DNA of 64,000 nt from a virus. Where the stretch lies: positions 60,827 to 124,826 of the IMG/VR virus record IMGVR_UViG_3300022748_000015; one strand, given 5' to 3'. Made by a program: the position numbers and the translations under genes. This document shows positions 32,207 to 38,645 of the stretch, piece after piece. The notes under the pieces are model-generated. The model worked only from the letters and a program-made list of their open reading frames with translations. It was not told the origin of the DNA and did no database searches. The stretch's first letter is position 1, and each line of letters begins with the position of its first letter.

Positions 32207-32543
32207 GGGGATGATCGGATTCGACGGTCATTCGAAAAACTAGTGAAGCAAGCAGAGAAGCCTGTACCTCTTGAATCGGGCAACCAAATAAATGCAAACT
32301 CACGTTCAGCATTCGCACTAGCTGCTTAGTAATAGGTAACTAGTACCCCTGACAAAGCACCAGTTCTAGGTGGGCAGTCAGGTTTTAAATAAGTAGAACA
32401 AACCCGCACCACGTCCATGCTGGAGACGTAAAACTGAAGCACCACAGGATGTGGCAGTTCGGTCCTGGAAATATAAACTGCCTAAGCTTGTAGAAGAATA
32501 GTTTGTCTTTGATCGGACGGGGGTTCAATTCCCCCCATCTCCA
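32207..32543 (+). ncRNA. ssrA: tmRNA
   Basis: The 5' end GGGGATGATCGGATTCGACGG and the 3' end GGTTCAATTCCCCCCATCTCCA form the tRNA-like domain; GGGGATG pairs with CATCTCC. The reading frame resumes at GCA 32294 and encodes ANSRSAFALAA, followed by three consecutive in-frame stops (TAG TAA TAG from 32327). The C-terminal ALAA is the usual proteolysis signal. CCA is not encoded (ACTA follows). Rescues stalled ribosomes during phage translation. Confidence 0.96.
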
Positions 32544-32660
32544 CTATTCCGTACTCTGAAACACGACATATGGGCGTGGTAGGTAAATGGTCCAAGGTAC
32601 GGTAGGACAAGTGCTAGAGGGAGCCTTCCGGACGGTGGGCGGACCTCTAGGGCTAAATAA
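32544..32660 (+). other. Unassigned stretch between tmRNA and tRNA-Asn
   Basis: About 115 nt without an ORF. It holds an inverted repeat, CTAGAGG near 32614 and CCTCTAG near 32644. No tRNA fold was recognised. Could be a spacer RNA of the tmRNA-tRNA transcript. Confidence 0.4.
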
Positions 32661-32734
32661 TGCCCCTTAGCTCAATTGGCAGAGCAGCGAGCCGTTAACT
32701 CGAAGGTTTGTTGGTTCGACTCCAACAGGGGCAG
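32661..32734 (+). tRNA. tRNA-Asn (GTT)
   Basis: Acceptor TGCCCCT/AGGGGCA, D arm GCTC/GAGC, T arm GTTGG/CCAAC with TTCGACT. Anticodon loop CCGTTAA gives GTT. Position 33 is C instead of the near-universal T, and pair 27-43 is G-A. CCA not encoded. Confidence 0.85.
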
Positions 32735-32917
32735 CGCAAGATAGAAATCTGAATAATTTCTATGACTGCTATCTGTATGCGAAACCGACCCTGGTGGAGC
32801 CATAGATGCAAACTGGTGAGGACATTCAGGTCCGGAGCCTGCAGCGACCATCTAGCATATAGAGCTCTTGGCGATAGCTTCCAGCATGCAAAAAACTGGT
32901 GAGCACGAAGAGCGAAT
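32735..32917 (+). other. Structured noncoding spacer with a direct repeat
   Basis: 183 nt with no convincing ORF. A 7-bp hairpin TAGAAAT/ATTTCTA lies near 32744-32764. The element ATGCAAA(n)ACTGGTGAG with following (G/C)AC occurs twice, near 32807 and 32886. Purpose unknown; may be processed from the tRNA transcript. Confidence 0.4.
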
Positions 32918-33006
32918 GGAAGATTGCCGGAGCGGCCGAACGGAACAGTCTTGAAAACTGTCGTGGTTAATAGCCACCGTGGGTTCAAATCCCACATCTT
33001 CCTCCA
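32918..33006 (+). tRNA. tRNA-Ser (TGA)
   Basis: Acceptor GGAAGAT/ATCTTCC, anticodon loop with TGA flanked by ACAGT/ACTGT, long variable arm (class II) TGGTTAATAGCCA, T arm GTGGG/CCCAC. CCA is encoded. Confidence 0.92.
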
Positions 33007-33008
33007 CT

Positions 33009-33080
33009 TGTCCCATGGTGTAATCGGCAACACTACGGTTTTTGGTACCGTCATTCTAGGTTCGAGTCCTGGTGGGACAG
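33009..33080 (+). tRNA. tRNA-Gln (TTG)
   Basis: Acceptor TGTCCCA/TGGGACA, anticodon stem ACGGT/ACCGT with loop TTTTGGT (TTG), T arm CTAGG/CCTGG. Only 2 nt after tRNA-Ser. Confidence 0.92.
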
Positions 33081-33327
33081 CAGTTAAAAATAAAAATAAG
33101 AATTTCTAACATTTCTAATAAAAGTGTGTTAGAGTATAGACAACAAGATTTCGACGGAAATCTTGGAGTATGGCTGAATAACCTGCAAAGCTATATGGGG
33201 CAGGTAAGGCAGTGGCGGATCTTAGCGGATCGTCTTAGCGGACAAACGTCATGTGGGCTCAAAAGCGGATCTACTGGACCGTAATAGCTAGGCCCTGGTG
33301 GTAAAAAGCATTCCACCTATTCACACT
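33081..33327 (+). ncRNA. Candidate structured noncoding RNA upstream of a strong terminator
   Basis: No tRNA and no convincing gene; a 70-codon ORF here has no family look. A TAGAGT hexamer near 33128 could be a -10. Downstream are an 8-bp hairpin CAAGATTT/AAATCTTG near 33146, a CCTGC/GCAGG pair, and four copies of a GCGGA core between 33213 and 33272 (two as CTTAGCGGA). It ends at the terminator at 33328-33375. Identity unknown. Confidence 0.45.
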
Positions 33328-33375
33328 AAACACCCTGGAACAAGCTCGAAAGAGTGCCAGGGTGTTTTATTTTTA
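33328..33375 (+). terminator. Rho-independent terminator
   Basis: Stem AACACCCTGG/CCAGGGTGTT (10 bp, A-T extendable) with an 18-nt loop, followed by TTTATTTTT. Ends the tmRNA/tRNA or ncRNA transcript. Confidence 0.88.
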
Positions 33376-33389
33376 ACTGTATTTTTAGT

Positions 33390-33418
33390 TTGACTTCATG
33401 AATAAGTTATGTTAATCT
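33390..33418 (+). promoter_or_regulatory. Promoter TTGACT-17-TAATCT
   Basis: TTGACT at 33390 and TAATCT at 33413 with a 17-nt spacer, right after a terminator and before tRNA-Gly. The same architecture occurs at 41870 and 51064. Confidence 0.75.
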
Positions 33419-33562
33419 AATCTACTAACCGTGATGATGTATTGCAGTCAGCATATCCCACGTCCCCTAAAAAGGAAATAACGTCGGAGGACCATTTTCG
33501 CGAATTGGTGTAGCGGTGACTATGAGAATGATATAAAATAAAAGTAGCTGGACGCAGCTACG
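33419..33562 (+). other. Leader of the tRNA-Gly transcript
   Basis: About 140 nt without a supported ORF. It contains a perfect hairpin GTAGCTG/CAGCTAC at 33545-33561, immediately before tRNA-Gly; it could mark a processing site. Confidence 0.4.
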
Positions 33563-33633
33563 CGGATATTGCATAATGGTAGTGCCTCATCCTTCCAAGT
33601 TGAAGGTGCGAGTTCGATTCTCGCTATCCGCTC
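33563..33633 (+). tRNA. tRNA-Gly (TCC)
   Basis: Acceptor GCGGATA/TATCCGC, D arm with TGCATAATGGTAGTGC, anticodon TCC in loop CTTCCAA, T arm GCGAG/CTCGC. CCA not encoded. Confidence 0.92.
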
Positions 33634-33814
33634 GGTGCTTTGCACTTGGTTAAAATGCTACATGTACAGGTTTCGCAAGGAGCCACATCGCCATCTTCGC
33701 GGGATGGGTTAGGGGTGTGTAGGGATCGTGACCCTAGAAACTACGGAGTAATCGAGAAGGTTGTGCCAACAACTGAGGGGCTGGTTTCCGGTCTAGGTTA
33801 TTTCATTGGCGATT
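33634..33814 (+). ncRNA. Candidate structured noncoding RNA before a terminator
   Basis: No ORF of note. Contains several short hairpins, for example GGTTGT/ACAAC near 33760, GGGATC/CCC near 33722 and CATC/GATG near 33692. It leads directly into the terminator at 33815-33850. Not matched to a known RNA family by eye. Confidence 0.4.
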
Positions 33815-33850
33815 AAACTCCATGCCCGGGAAGGCGTGGAGTTTTTTCTT
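33815..33850 (+). terminator. Rho-independent terminator
   Basis: Stem AAACTCCATGCC/GGCGTGGAGTTT (12 bp with one T-G pair), CGGGAA loop, then TTTCTTT. Just upstream of the dUTPase gene. Confidence 0.9.
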
Positions 33851-33871
33851 TATCTGTAGTAATGTAGTCGC

Positions 33872-34300
33872 ATGACAAAAATTCAAATTACTGCAACTAG
33901 TCCTGACTTTATGCCATCCTACGCAAAGCACGGTGATGCCGGTGCTGACCTTAAGTCAGCTATCGACTACGTACTTCTTCCTGGAGAGCGCTTCCTAATC
34001 CCTACTGGAGTCTCGATTGCACTTCCAGATAACTATGTAGGTCTAGTGCACCCTCGCAGTGGTTTAGCTGTTCGTAATGGCGTTACTGTTCTTAATACCC
34101 CTGGAACCGTGGACTCCGGTTATCGTGGTGAAATTAAGGTTATTCTTTATAATGCTGGCGATGCTGATTTTGTTATCCGTCGTGGAGATCGTATTGCTCA
34201 GCTAGTTATTCAAGAATTTGTATCTGCTGACTTTGAGTTGGTAGAGGTTCTCCCATCGTCAGATCGTGGCGAAGGTGGATTTGGTTCTACAGGAGTTTAG
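33872..34300 (+). CDS. dut: dUTPase
   Basis: 142 aa, the usual length of trimeric dUTPase. Motifs [50 protein letters not shown] and the C-terminal [10 protein letters not shown] (motif 5) are all present. Hydrolyses dUTP to dUMP, which ThyX at 39983 can convert to dTMP. Confidence 0.96.
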   Translation: MTKIQITATSPDFMPSYAKHGDAGADLKSAIDYVLLPGERFLIPTGVSIALPDNYVGLVHPRSGLAVRNGVTVLNTPGTVDSGYRGEIKVILYNAGDADFVIRRGDRIAQLVIQEFVSADFELVEVLPSSDRGEGGFGSTGV

Positions 34301-34317
34301 CTGTAGACTGATGGACA

Positions 34318-34391
34318 CGAGGTTTAGCTCAGCTGGTTAGAGCCCCGAACTCATAATTCGGTCGTCGTGGGTTCAAGTCCCACAACCTCGA
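34318..34391 (+). tRNA. tRNA-Met (CAT)
   Basis: Acceptor CGAGGTT/AACCTCG, D arm GCTC/GAGC, anticodon stem CCGAA/TTCGG with loop CTCATAA (CAT), T arm GTGGG/CCCAC. Probably elongator Met; a lysidine-type Ile tRNA cannot be excluded. Confidence 0.9.
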
Positions 34392-34396
34392 CTCAC

Positions 34397-34481
34397 CCCT
34401 GCATGGTGGAATTGGTATACGCAGCTGACTTAAAATCAGCCGCCTTCGGGATTGCGAGTTCAAGTCTCGCTGCAGGGACCA
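34397..34481 (+). tRNA. tRNA-Leu (TAA)
   Basis: Acceptor CCCTGCA/TGCAGGG, anticodon stem GCTGA/TCAGC with TAA, long variable arm GCCTTCGGG, T arm GCGAG/CTCGC, and encoded ACCA. Confidence 0.92.
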
Positions 34482-34500
34482 TAATAGTAGTGGAGGAATA

Positions 34501-35112
34501 ATGCGACTAACCCCTACAACAATAGATGGCCTGATTCTCGAGGAGCTAGAAGACGGTATCTATCTAATTAGAAACTTTATTATTGATGAAGAGCATAACT
34601 ATCTTTTAAATGTTTGCAAGTCTGCTCCTGAATCTGAGTGGGCTGATTCGTATATGGAAACTCTACGAGGAGAAGTGGAGTATCGCCACGGTAAAGAAGA
34701 ATTGGCTAATATTCAAAACCATGTAAATGAGTTTTGGTTGGACAAATGTATCTCGGTCCCTGATCTAGACCTAAGCTTCAAACTTGCTGACAGATTGTAT
34801 AAATTTTTAAGCAGTGCTGGTACGCTGCTAGTTAAACCTTTTATCAATGTACAACGCCAATATACAGGTGTTTCTTTAGCCGAGCACCACGATCAGGCTT
34901 ACGACGAGAAGATAGCTTTTGCTAGTGTTTTATATCTCAATGAAGACTTTGTAGACGGAGAACTATACTTTCCTAACAAGGGTTTGAGCTATAGGTTTCC
35001 TGAGAAAAGCCTGGTTATTTTTGCTGCTGGCCCTGACTTTGTGCATGGAGTTAAGTCTGTCGGTGACGGTCCAACTAGATATGTCATTACCTCTTTCGTG
35101 TGGAGTTCATAG
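34501..35112 (+). CDS. 2OG-Fe(II) oxygenase
   Basis: 203 aa. Candidate ligands H129-H-D131 (LAEHHDQAYDE), H182 (FVHGVKSV) and R193 (PTRYVITSF); YLNEDFVDGELYF and the FPEKSLVIFAA strand complete the core. First plus-strand member of the family, 19 nt after tRNA-Leu, with GGAGG before the ATG. Followed without gap by the homoserine-dehydrogenase-like gene. Confidence 0.87.
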   Translation: MRLTPTTIDGLILEELEDGIYLIRNFIIDEEHNYLLNVCKSAPESEWADSYMETLRGEVEYRHGKEELANIQNHVNEFWLDKCISVPDLDLSFKLADRLYKFLSSAGTLLVKPFINVQRQYTGVSLAEHHDQAYDEKIAFASVLYLNEDFVDGELYFPNKGLSYRFPEKSLVIFAAGPDFVHGVKSVGDGPTRYVITSFVWSS

Positions 35113-35634
35113 TTGAGCAGTATCCGCGTAGGTATAGTTGGCTGTGGTCAAGTAGGTGAAGAATTGCTGTCTCTTCTGGATGGAGATAGTCAGATATCTG
35201 TAGCATCAATACTGGTTAAAGACACTACTAAGGCTAGAAAATACAATAAATATCTCTATACCAATTCCGTATCTGAGTTCTTTGACTCTGGGTTTGATGT
35301 ATTTATCGATGTTAGTAGTGATCACATATCTAGTTTTTATTTACTGGAGATCTCTTTAGCTGCTGGCTGCGATGCTATTTTGTGTAATAAAGAACTGCTC
35401 TGGACTAGCTCGGAAAAAATTCTAGAACTGTCTAATGCGTATGGGTCTGAGATCCTACTTAGCTCAATAGTCTCGTGTTCAGCTGACTATAGTAGACCGG
35501 TTGATACTTTATCTATAGATAATATTGGCGACTACTCTCCTGAAGAATTATACATATATAGAGGTGGAGGTCCTAAGGAAACTGCACTTGACATCTATAC
35601 TGATATCACTAAACTAATAGAAATGCCTCATTAG
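35113..35634 (+). CDS. Shortened homoserine dehydrogenase-like protein
   Basis: 173 aa, TTG start directly after the previous stop. VGIVGCGQVGEELLSLL (residues 6-22) is a Rossmann dinucleotide loop; FIDVSSDHISSFYLLEISLAAGCDAILCNKELLW matches the NAD(P) domain ending of homoserine dehydrogenase (ANKALL). Then YIYRGGGPKETALDIYTDITKLIE resembles the G-x-G-A-G-x2-P-T-A-S-A-V-x-x-D-I segment, which is far downstream in full enzymes. Most of the substrate-binding domain is therefore missing. Role unknown; may be regulatory or degenerate. The last 10 nt overlap tRNA-Arg. Confidence 0.75.
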   Translation: MSSIRVGIVGCGQVGEELLSLLDGDSQISVASILVKDTTKARKYNKYLYTNSVSEFFDSGFDVFIDVSSDHISSFYLLEISLAAGCDAILCNKELLWTSSEKILELSNAYGSEILLSSIVSCSADYSRPVDTLSIDNIGDYSPEELYIYRGGGPKETALDIYTDITKLIEMPH

Positions 35635-35697
35635 CTCAGCGGATAGAGCGTCCGGTTTCTACCCGGTAGGCCGTGGGTTCAAATCCTACATGAGGCG
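35625..35697 (+). tRNA. tRNA-Arg (TCT)
   Basis: Acceptor GCCTCAT/ATGAGGC, anticodon stem CCGGT/CCCGG-type with loop holding TCT, T arm GTGGG/CCTAC. Its first 10 nt are also the end of the preceding CDS. Confidence 0.92.
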
Positions 35698-35713
35698 CTA
35701 TACTTAAATACAT

Positions 35714-35790
35714 GGTCCTGTAGCTCAGTTGGTTAGAGCGCCGCCCTGTCACGGCGGAGGTCGACGGTTCAAGCCCGTTCAGGATCGCCA
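35714..35790 (+). tRNA. tRNA-Asp (GTC)
   Basis: Acceptor GGTCCTG/CAGGATC, anticodon stem CCGCC/GGCGG with loop CTGTCAC (GTC), T arm GACGG/CCCGT, CCA encoded. Confidence 0.92.
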
Positions 35791-35844
35791 CTTTTTGCCA
35801 AAATATAGATATTCTGCTTATTGAAAATATGTTATTATCTATAT

Positions 35845-36447
35845 ATGATAGAAATATGCTCCTTTAATAAGTGTGTAAATAAGAAATACGCTCGTGACGT
35901 ATGTTCTGGCCACTATAGCCAATTAAAACGAAATCAACCCCTGAGACCACTAACCATTAAAGGTAATTCTGTAACTTCAATCCCTTGCTCTTTTCCTTCG
36001 TGTGTCAATAATCAGATATCTAAAGGGCTGTGTGGTGCCCATTGGCGTCAGCAAAGACTGGGAAAAGAACTTACAACCCTCTCAAATCAAGTCTCTATTC
36101 TAGATAGAATTAATAAAAATATAGAAAAAACTGAATATTGCTGGTCTTGGAATGGTAGGGTCTCTGGAAAAAAGGGCTATCCGCAGATATCTTTGTCTGG
36201 GAAACAAGTTATGGTTCATAGAATTATTTTTGAAGAACTGGTAAGGGTGCTGGAGCCTGGAGAAACTATAGACCATTTATGTAGAAATAGACTATGTGTT
36301 AATCCGGAGCATTTAGAGGCTATACCTTTAAGAGATAATGTTAAGCGGATGCACGCCTATAGATCATTATTATCTGAAAATAAACGGTTGGTTGACTTTA
36401 TAGAGTCTTTAGGGTATGATAAAAATACTCTAAAGAAACGAGAATAA
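35845..36447 (+). CDS. HNH endonuclease with N-terminal zinc-finger repeats
   Basis: 200 aa from the ATG at 35845; an in-frame TTG at 35821 gives 208 aa. Two N-terminal repeats C-S-x3-C-x9-C-x2-H (CSFNKCVNKKYARDVCSGHY and CSFPSCVNNQISKGLCGAHW) look like zinc fingers. The HNH core is VMVHRIIFEELVRVLEPGETIDHLCRNRLCVNPEHLEAIP. Free-standing HNH genes often behave as homing endonucleases; it sits just after a tRNA gene. AT-richer than its neighbours. Confidence 0.9.
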   Translation: MIEICSFNKCVNKKYARDVCSGHYSQLKRNQPLRPLTIKGNSVTSIPCSFPSCVNNQISKGLCGAHWRQQRLGKELTTLSNQVSILDRINKNIEKTEYCWSWNGRVSGKKGYPQISLSGKQVMVHRIIFEELVRVLEPGETIDHLCRNRLCVNPEHLEAIPLRDNVKRMHAYRSLLSENKRLVDFIESLGYDKNTLKKRE

Positions 36448-36450
36448 AAA

Positions 36451-36942
36451 ATGCAGTCATTTGTCCCCTCAACTGAATCTTTTGAATCTTGCGCACGTCT
36501 TCTAGACAACCGTCGCCTTAATAAAAATGCCCTTGAGGGTTGGCAGATTCTTATGACTCTACTCGAACTAGACCCGCAGGGAAATCACCGTGCCCCTAAA
36601 GGCTGGGTAAACCATCCAGCTGTAAAAATGTGGCGTGGTCATGAGATATCACTCTACCTATATATCCAGGCAATGGTGGATGAGTGGATTCGTCGTGGCT
36701 ATAAGTCAACTATTGGTGATAAAGCAAAGTCAACTATTAAGACTGCTATCTCGCTAGGCTTGCTTGAAAATACTCAAGCAGTTGCTCCGAGTTGGGTTAC
36801 TGATGCTAAAGTATTTAAGGAAGTTGCTGCATCTCATCGAATGGCTCTTCTTAATAAAGATTATGAATGGTATTCGCAATGGGGTTGGCCTGAAGACTCT
36901 GGAGTGAAGCCGGAAAGCTATGACTATGTTTGGCCAATTTAA
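36451..36942 (+). CDS. Pyrimidine dimer DNA glycosylase family protein
   Basis: 163 aa. MQSFVPSTESFESCARLLDNRRLNKNALEGWQIL, GWVNHPAVKMWRGHEISLYLYIQAMVDEWIRRGYKST and SHRMALLNKDYEWYSQWGWP follow the family of T4 endonuclease V (PF03013-like). Predicted to remove UV photodimers by glycosylase/AP-lyase action using the N-terminal amine. Useful for a phage of sunlit water. Confidence 0.85.
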   Translation: MQSFVPSTESFESCARLLDNRRLNKNALEGWQILMTLLELDPQGNHRAPKGWVNHPAVKMWRGHEISLYLYIQAMVDEWIRRGYKSTIGDKAKSTIKTAISLGLLENTQAVAPSWVTDAKVFKEVAASHRMALLNKDYEWYSQWGWPEDSGVKPESYDYVWPI

Positions 36943-37045
36943 ATCTTTGAAGGGCTATCCTTGTCGAAAGCATCGTATAAGATTTAAAGGTAGCTACTGC
37001 CCTAAATGTTATTTAGAGCGTAGAGATAAAGAACGATCCTTTTAA
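36920..37045 (+). CDS. Very small zinc-ribbon-like protein
   Basis: 41 aa, overlapping the end of the previous gene by 23 nt in another frame (alternative start ATG 36926). PCRKHRIRFKGSYCPKCYLERRDKERSF contains C-x2-H and C-x2-C, enough for one zinc site, and is very basic. GGAA lies 5 nt upstream. Function unknown. Confidence 0.6.
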   Translation: MTMFGQFKSLKGYPCRKHRIRFKGSYCPKCYLERRDKERSF

Positions 37046-37053
37046 TTGAATAT

Positions 37054-37128
37054 GGTCCCATAGTTTATCGGTTAGAACGCCGCCCTTTCACGGCGGTAGG
37101 GCGAGTTCGATTCTCGCTGGGACTGCCA
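37054..37128 (+). tRNA. tRNA-Glu (TTC)
   Basis: Acceptor GGTCCCA/TGGGACT (G-T first pair), anticodon stem CCGCC/GGCGG with loop CTTTCAC (TTC), T arm GCGAG/CTCGC, CCA encoded. Confidence 0.9.
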
Positions 37129-37129
37129 C

Positions 37130-37206
37130 GCCGCCTTAGCTCCAATTGGCAGAGCGCCGCCTTTGTAACGCGGATGTTATCGGTTCGAGTCCGATAGGCG
37201 GCTCCA
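37130..37206 (+). tRNA. tRNA-Thr (TGT)
   Basis: Acceptor GCCGCCT/AGGCGGC, anticodon stem CCGC/GCGG with loop containing TGT, T arm ATCGG/CCGAT, CCA encoded. Confidence 0.92.
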
Positions 37207-37221
37207 TTGTAGGATTAATGT

Positions 37222-37764
37222 ATGCACTTTAATCCAGTAATTATTTCAGATGTCTTTTCTGAAGAAGATAAGTTGGCTCTACGTGAACTTCTTGATTCGA
37301 AGTCATATCTTAAGTCATGGGCAGATAAAGCCCATGATCGACGCATCCGTAAGTTTGCTGAACTAGAAGAATACTTTAGTAAGAAACTAGAACCACTTGC
37401 TCGTCAGATCTTTGGTGATGAAACCTTAAAGACAACTTATTCAGCATATGTTGACTACAACCAACCAACATCTAGACTTCCAATGCACCATGACCAGAAT
37501 GCGTGTGTATATACCCTTGACTACTGCGTCTCTCAGGTTACGCCCTGGGGTGTGGTTATTGAGGATGAAGAGTTCTTTATAGCGCCGGGCCAGGCTTTAG
37601 CTTTTATGGGTGGGCATGATGCTCATGGTAGATACGATATGCCAGATCCAGAGAATAATCGAGTGGAAATGATCATGTTCCACTTCTGCCCCGAGGACCA
37701 TTGGTATTTTACTGAGGGTCCTGATTATGTATATAAGCTATTCAAGGAATCTAAAGAAGACTAA
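37222..37764 (+). CDS. 2OG-Fe(II) oxygenase-like protein, PWG subtype
   Basis: 180 aa. Candidate ligands H89-H-D91 (LPMHHDQNACVYT), H135 (GGHDAHGRY) and R147. The core reads DYCVSQVTPWGVVIEDEEFFIAPGQALAFMGG. It pairs with 38085-38645 as a distinct subfamily (shared EPLAR-x-IFGD, SRLP, PDPENN, FHF-P). The C-terminal EDHWYFTEGPDYV is aromatic. Substrate unknown. Confidence 0.75.
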   Translation: MHFNPVIISDVFSEEDKLALRELLDSKSYLKSWADKAHDRRIRKFAELEEYFSKKLEPLARQIFGDETLKTTYSAYVDYNQPTSRLPMHHDQNACVYTLDYCVSQVTPWGVVIEDEEFFIAPGQALAFMGGHDAHGRYDMPDPENNRVEMIMFHFCPEDHWYFTEGPDYVYKLFKESKED

Positions 37765-38069
37765 ACTTCCTTATTCCACCACTTGAATCCACGGGAGTGG
37801 TGCCTCCAAGTTGCTGGTGCAAACTCTTGTGTTGATTCCATTGCTTGGTTAAAATTCTTGTATACCAAGATGTAATGGTGGCAGTCCTCCTTCTCTGGAG
37901 GTATTCCGTCATGAGTAAAACAGATTGGCGCTGAGGTCCAGTATCGGGATGACCCGTAGCGTAGCCACTCCTCGAAAGTCATCTCTTCTTTACCGGGGGT
38001 GGGGTCTGGAAACCCTTGTTTAGCGTATTCGCTGATATCTAGGTTGTCCTCGTACTCGTTTTCTAACAT
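37761..38069 (-). CDS. Small FEEWL-THDG protein
   Basis: 102 aa, minus strand between two plus-strand oxygenase genes; it overlaps the end of 37222-37764 by 4 nt. MTFEEWLRYGSSRYWTSAPICFTHDGIPPE, CHHYILVYKNF and ATWRHHSRGF match the protein at 31786-32019. Unknown function; inversion relative to its neighbours suggests separate movement. Confidence 0.78.
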   Translation of the reverse strand: MLENEYEDNLDISEYAKQGFPDPTPGKEEMTFEEWLRYGSSRYWTSAPICFTHDGIPPEKEDCHHYILVYKNFNQAMESTQEFAPATWRHHSRGFKWWNKEV

Positions 38070-38084
38070 GCTAAAATTATATCC

Positions 38085-38645
38085 ATGCTAGAGCCAGTCA
38101 TAATTGATAACGTCTTTACAGACGAACAGATTGCTCGCATCCATGAGCTTAAGCATGAGCCTGGTCGAAATCGTGAATATGATCCATATTGTAGGCGATT
38201 TTTGGTATACAACAATGAGCTTGAAAGAGATTACAGCTCTCAGCTGGAACCTGTTGCTCGTGAAGTCTTTGGCGATCCAACTATTAAAACTAGCTATTCT
38301 TCCTATGCTAGGTATGCTTGGGAAGGGTCTAGGCTTCCACATCATCTAGATATGGATGCTGGTGAGTATACGATTGACTATTGTCTAACTCAGAAAACGG
38401 AGCCATGGCCTATCTATATAGATGAGAAGCCATACTATTTAGAACCTAATCAAGCTTTGTGCTTTGTTGGAAGTAAGCTCGAGCACTACCGTAAACCTCT
38501 TCCAGATCCAGAGAATAACGAATATGAAATTCTCCTATTCCACTTTGAACCTGGGAATAGTTGGTTCTTTGATAGATGTAAAGACTTCCAATTAGATTCT
38601 GATACAGATATTTTGAAGAGAATGGTCATCTTTGGAGATGAGTGA
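38085..38645 (+). CDS. 2OG-Fe(II) oxygenase-like protein, PWP subtype
   Basis: 186 aa. H87-L-D89 (LPHHLDMDAGEYT) and H134 (KLEHYRKPLPDPENN). IDYCLTQKTEPWPIYIDEKPYYLEPNQALCFVGS parallels 37222-37764, so the two are duplicates that diverged. A TAAAATTATAT stretch just upstream could be a promoter -10. Substrate unknown. Confidence 0.75.
   Translation: MLEPVIIDNVFTDEQIARIHELKHEPGRNREYDPYCRRFLVYNNELERDYSSQLEPVAREVFGDPTIKTSYSSYARYAWEGSRLPHHLDMDAGEYTIDYCLTQKTEPWPIYIDEKPYYLEPNQALCFVGSKLEHYRKPLPDPENNEYEILLFHFEPGNSWFFDRCKDFQLDSDTDILKRMVIFGDE

Noticed and set aside
32544-32660. Degenerate tRNA between tmRNA and tRNA-Asn
   Set aside because: No T-arm GTTCRA motif and no acceptor pairing were found.
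33072-33284. 70-codon ORF in the tRNA region
   Set aside because: No ribosome-binding site, begins inside tRNA-Gln, and the sequence looks like structured RNA before a terminator.
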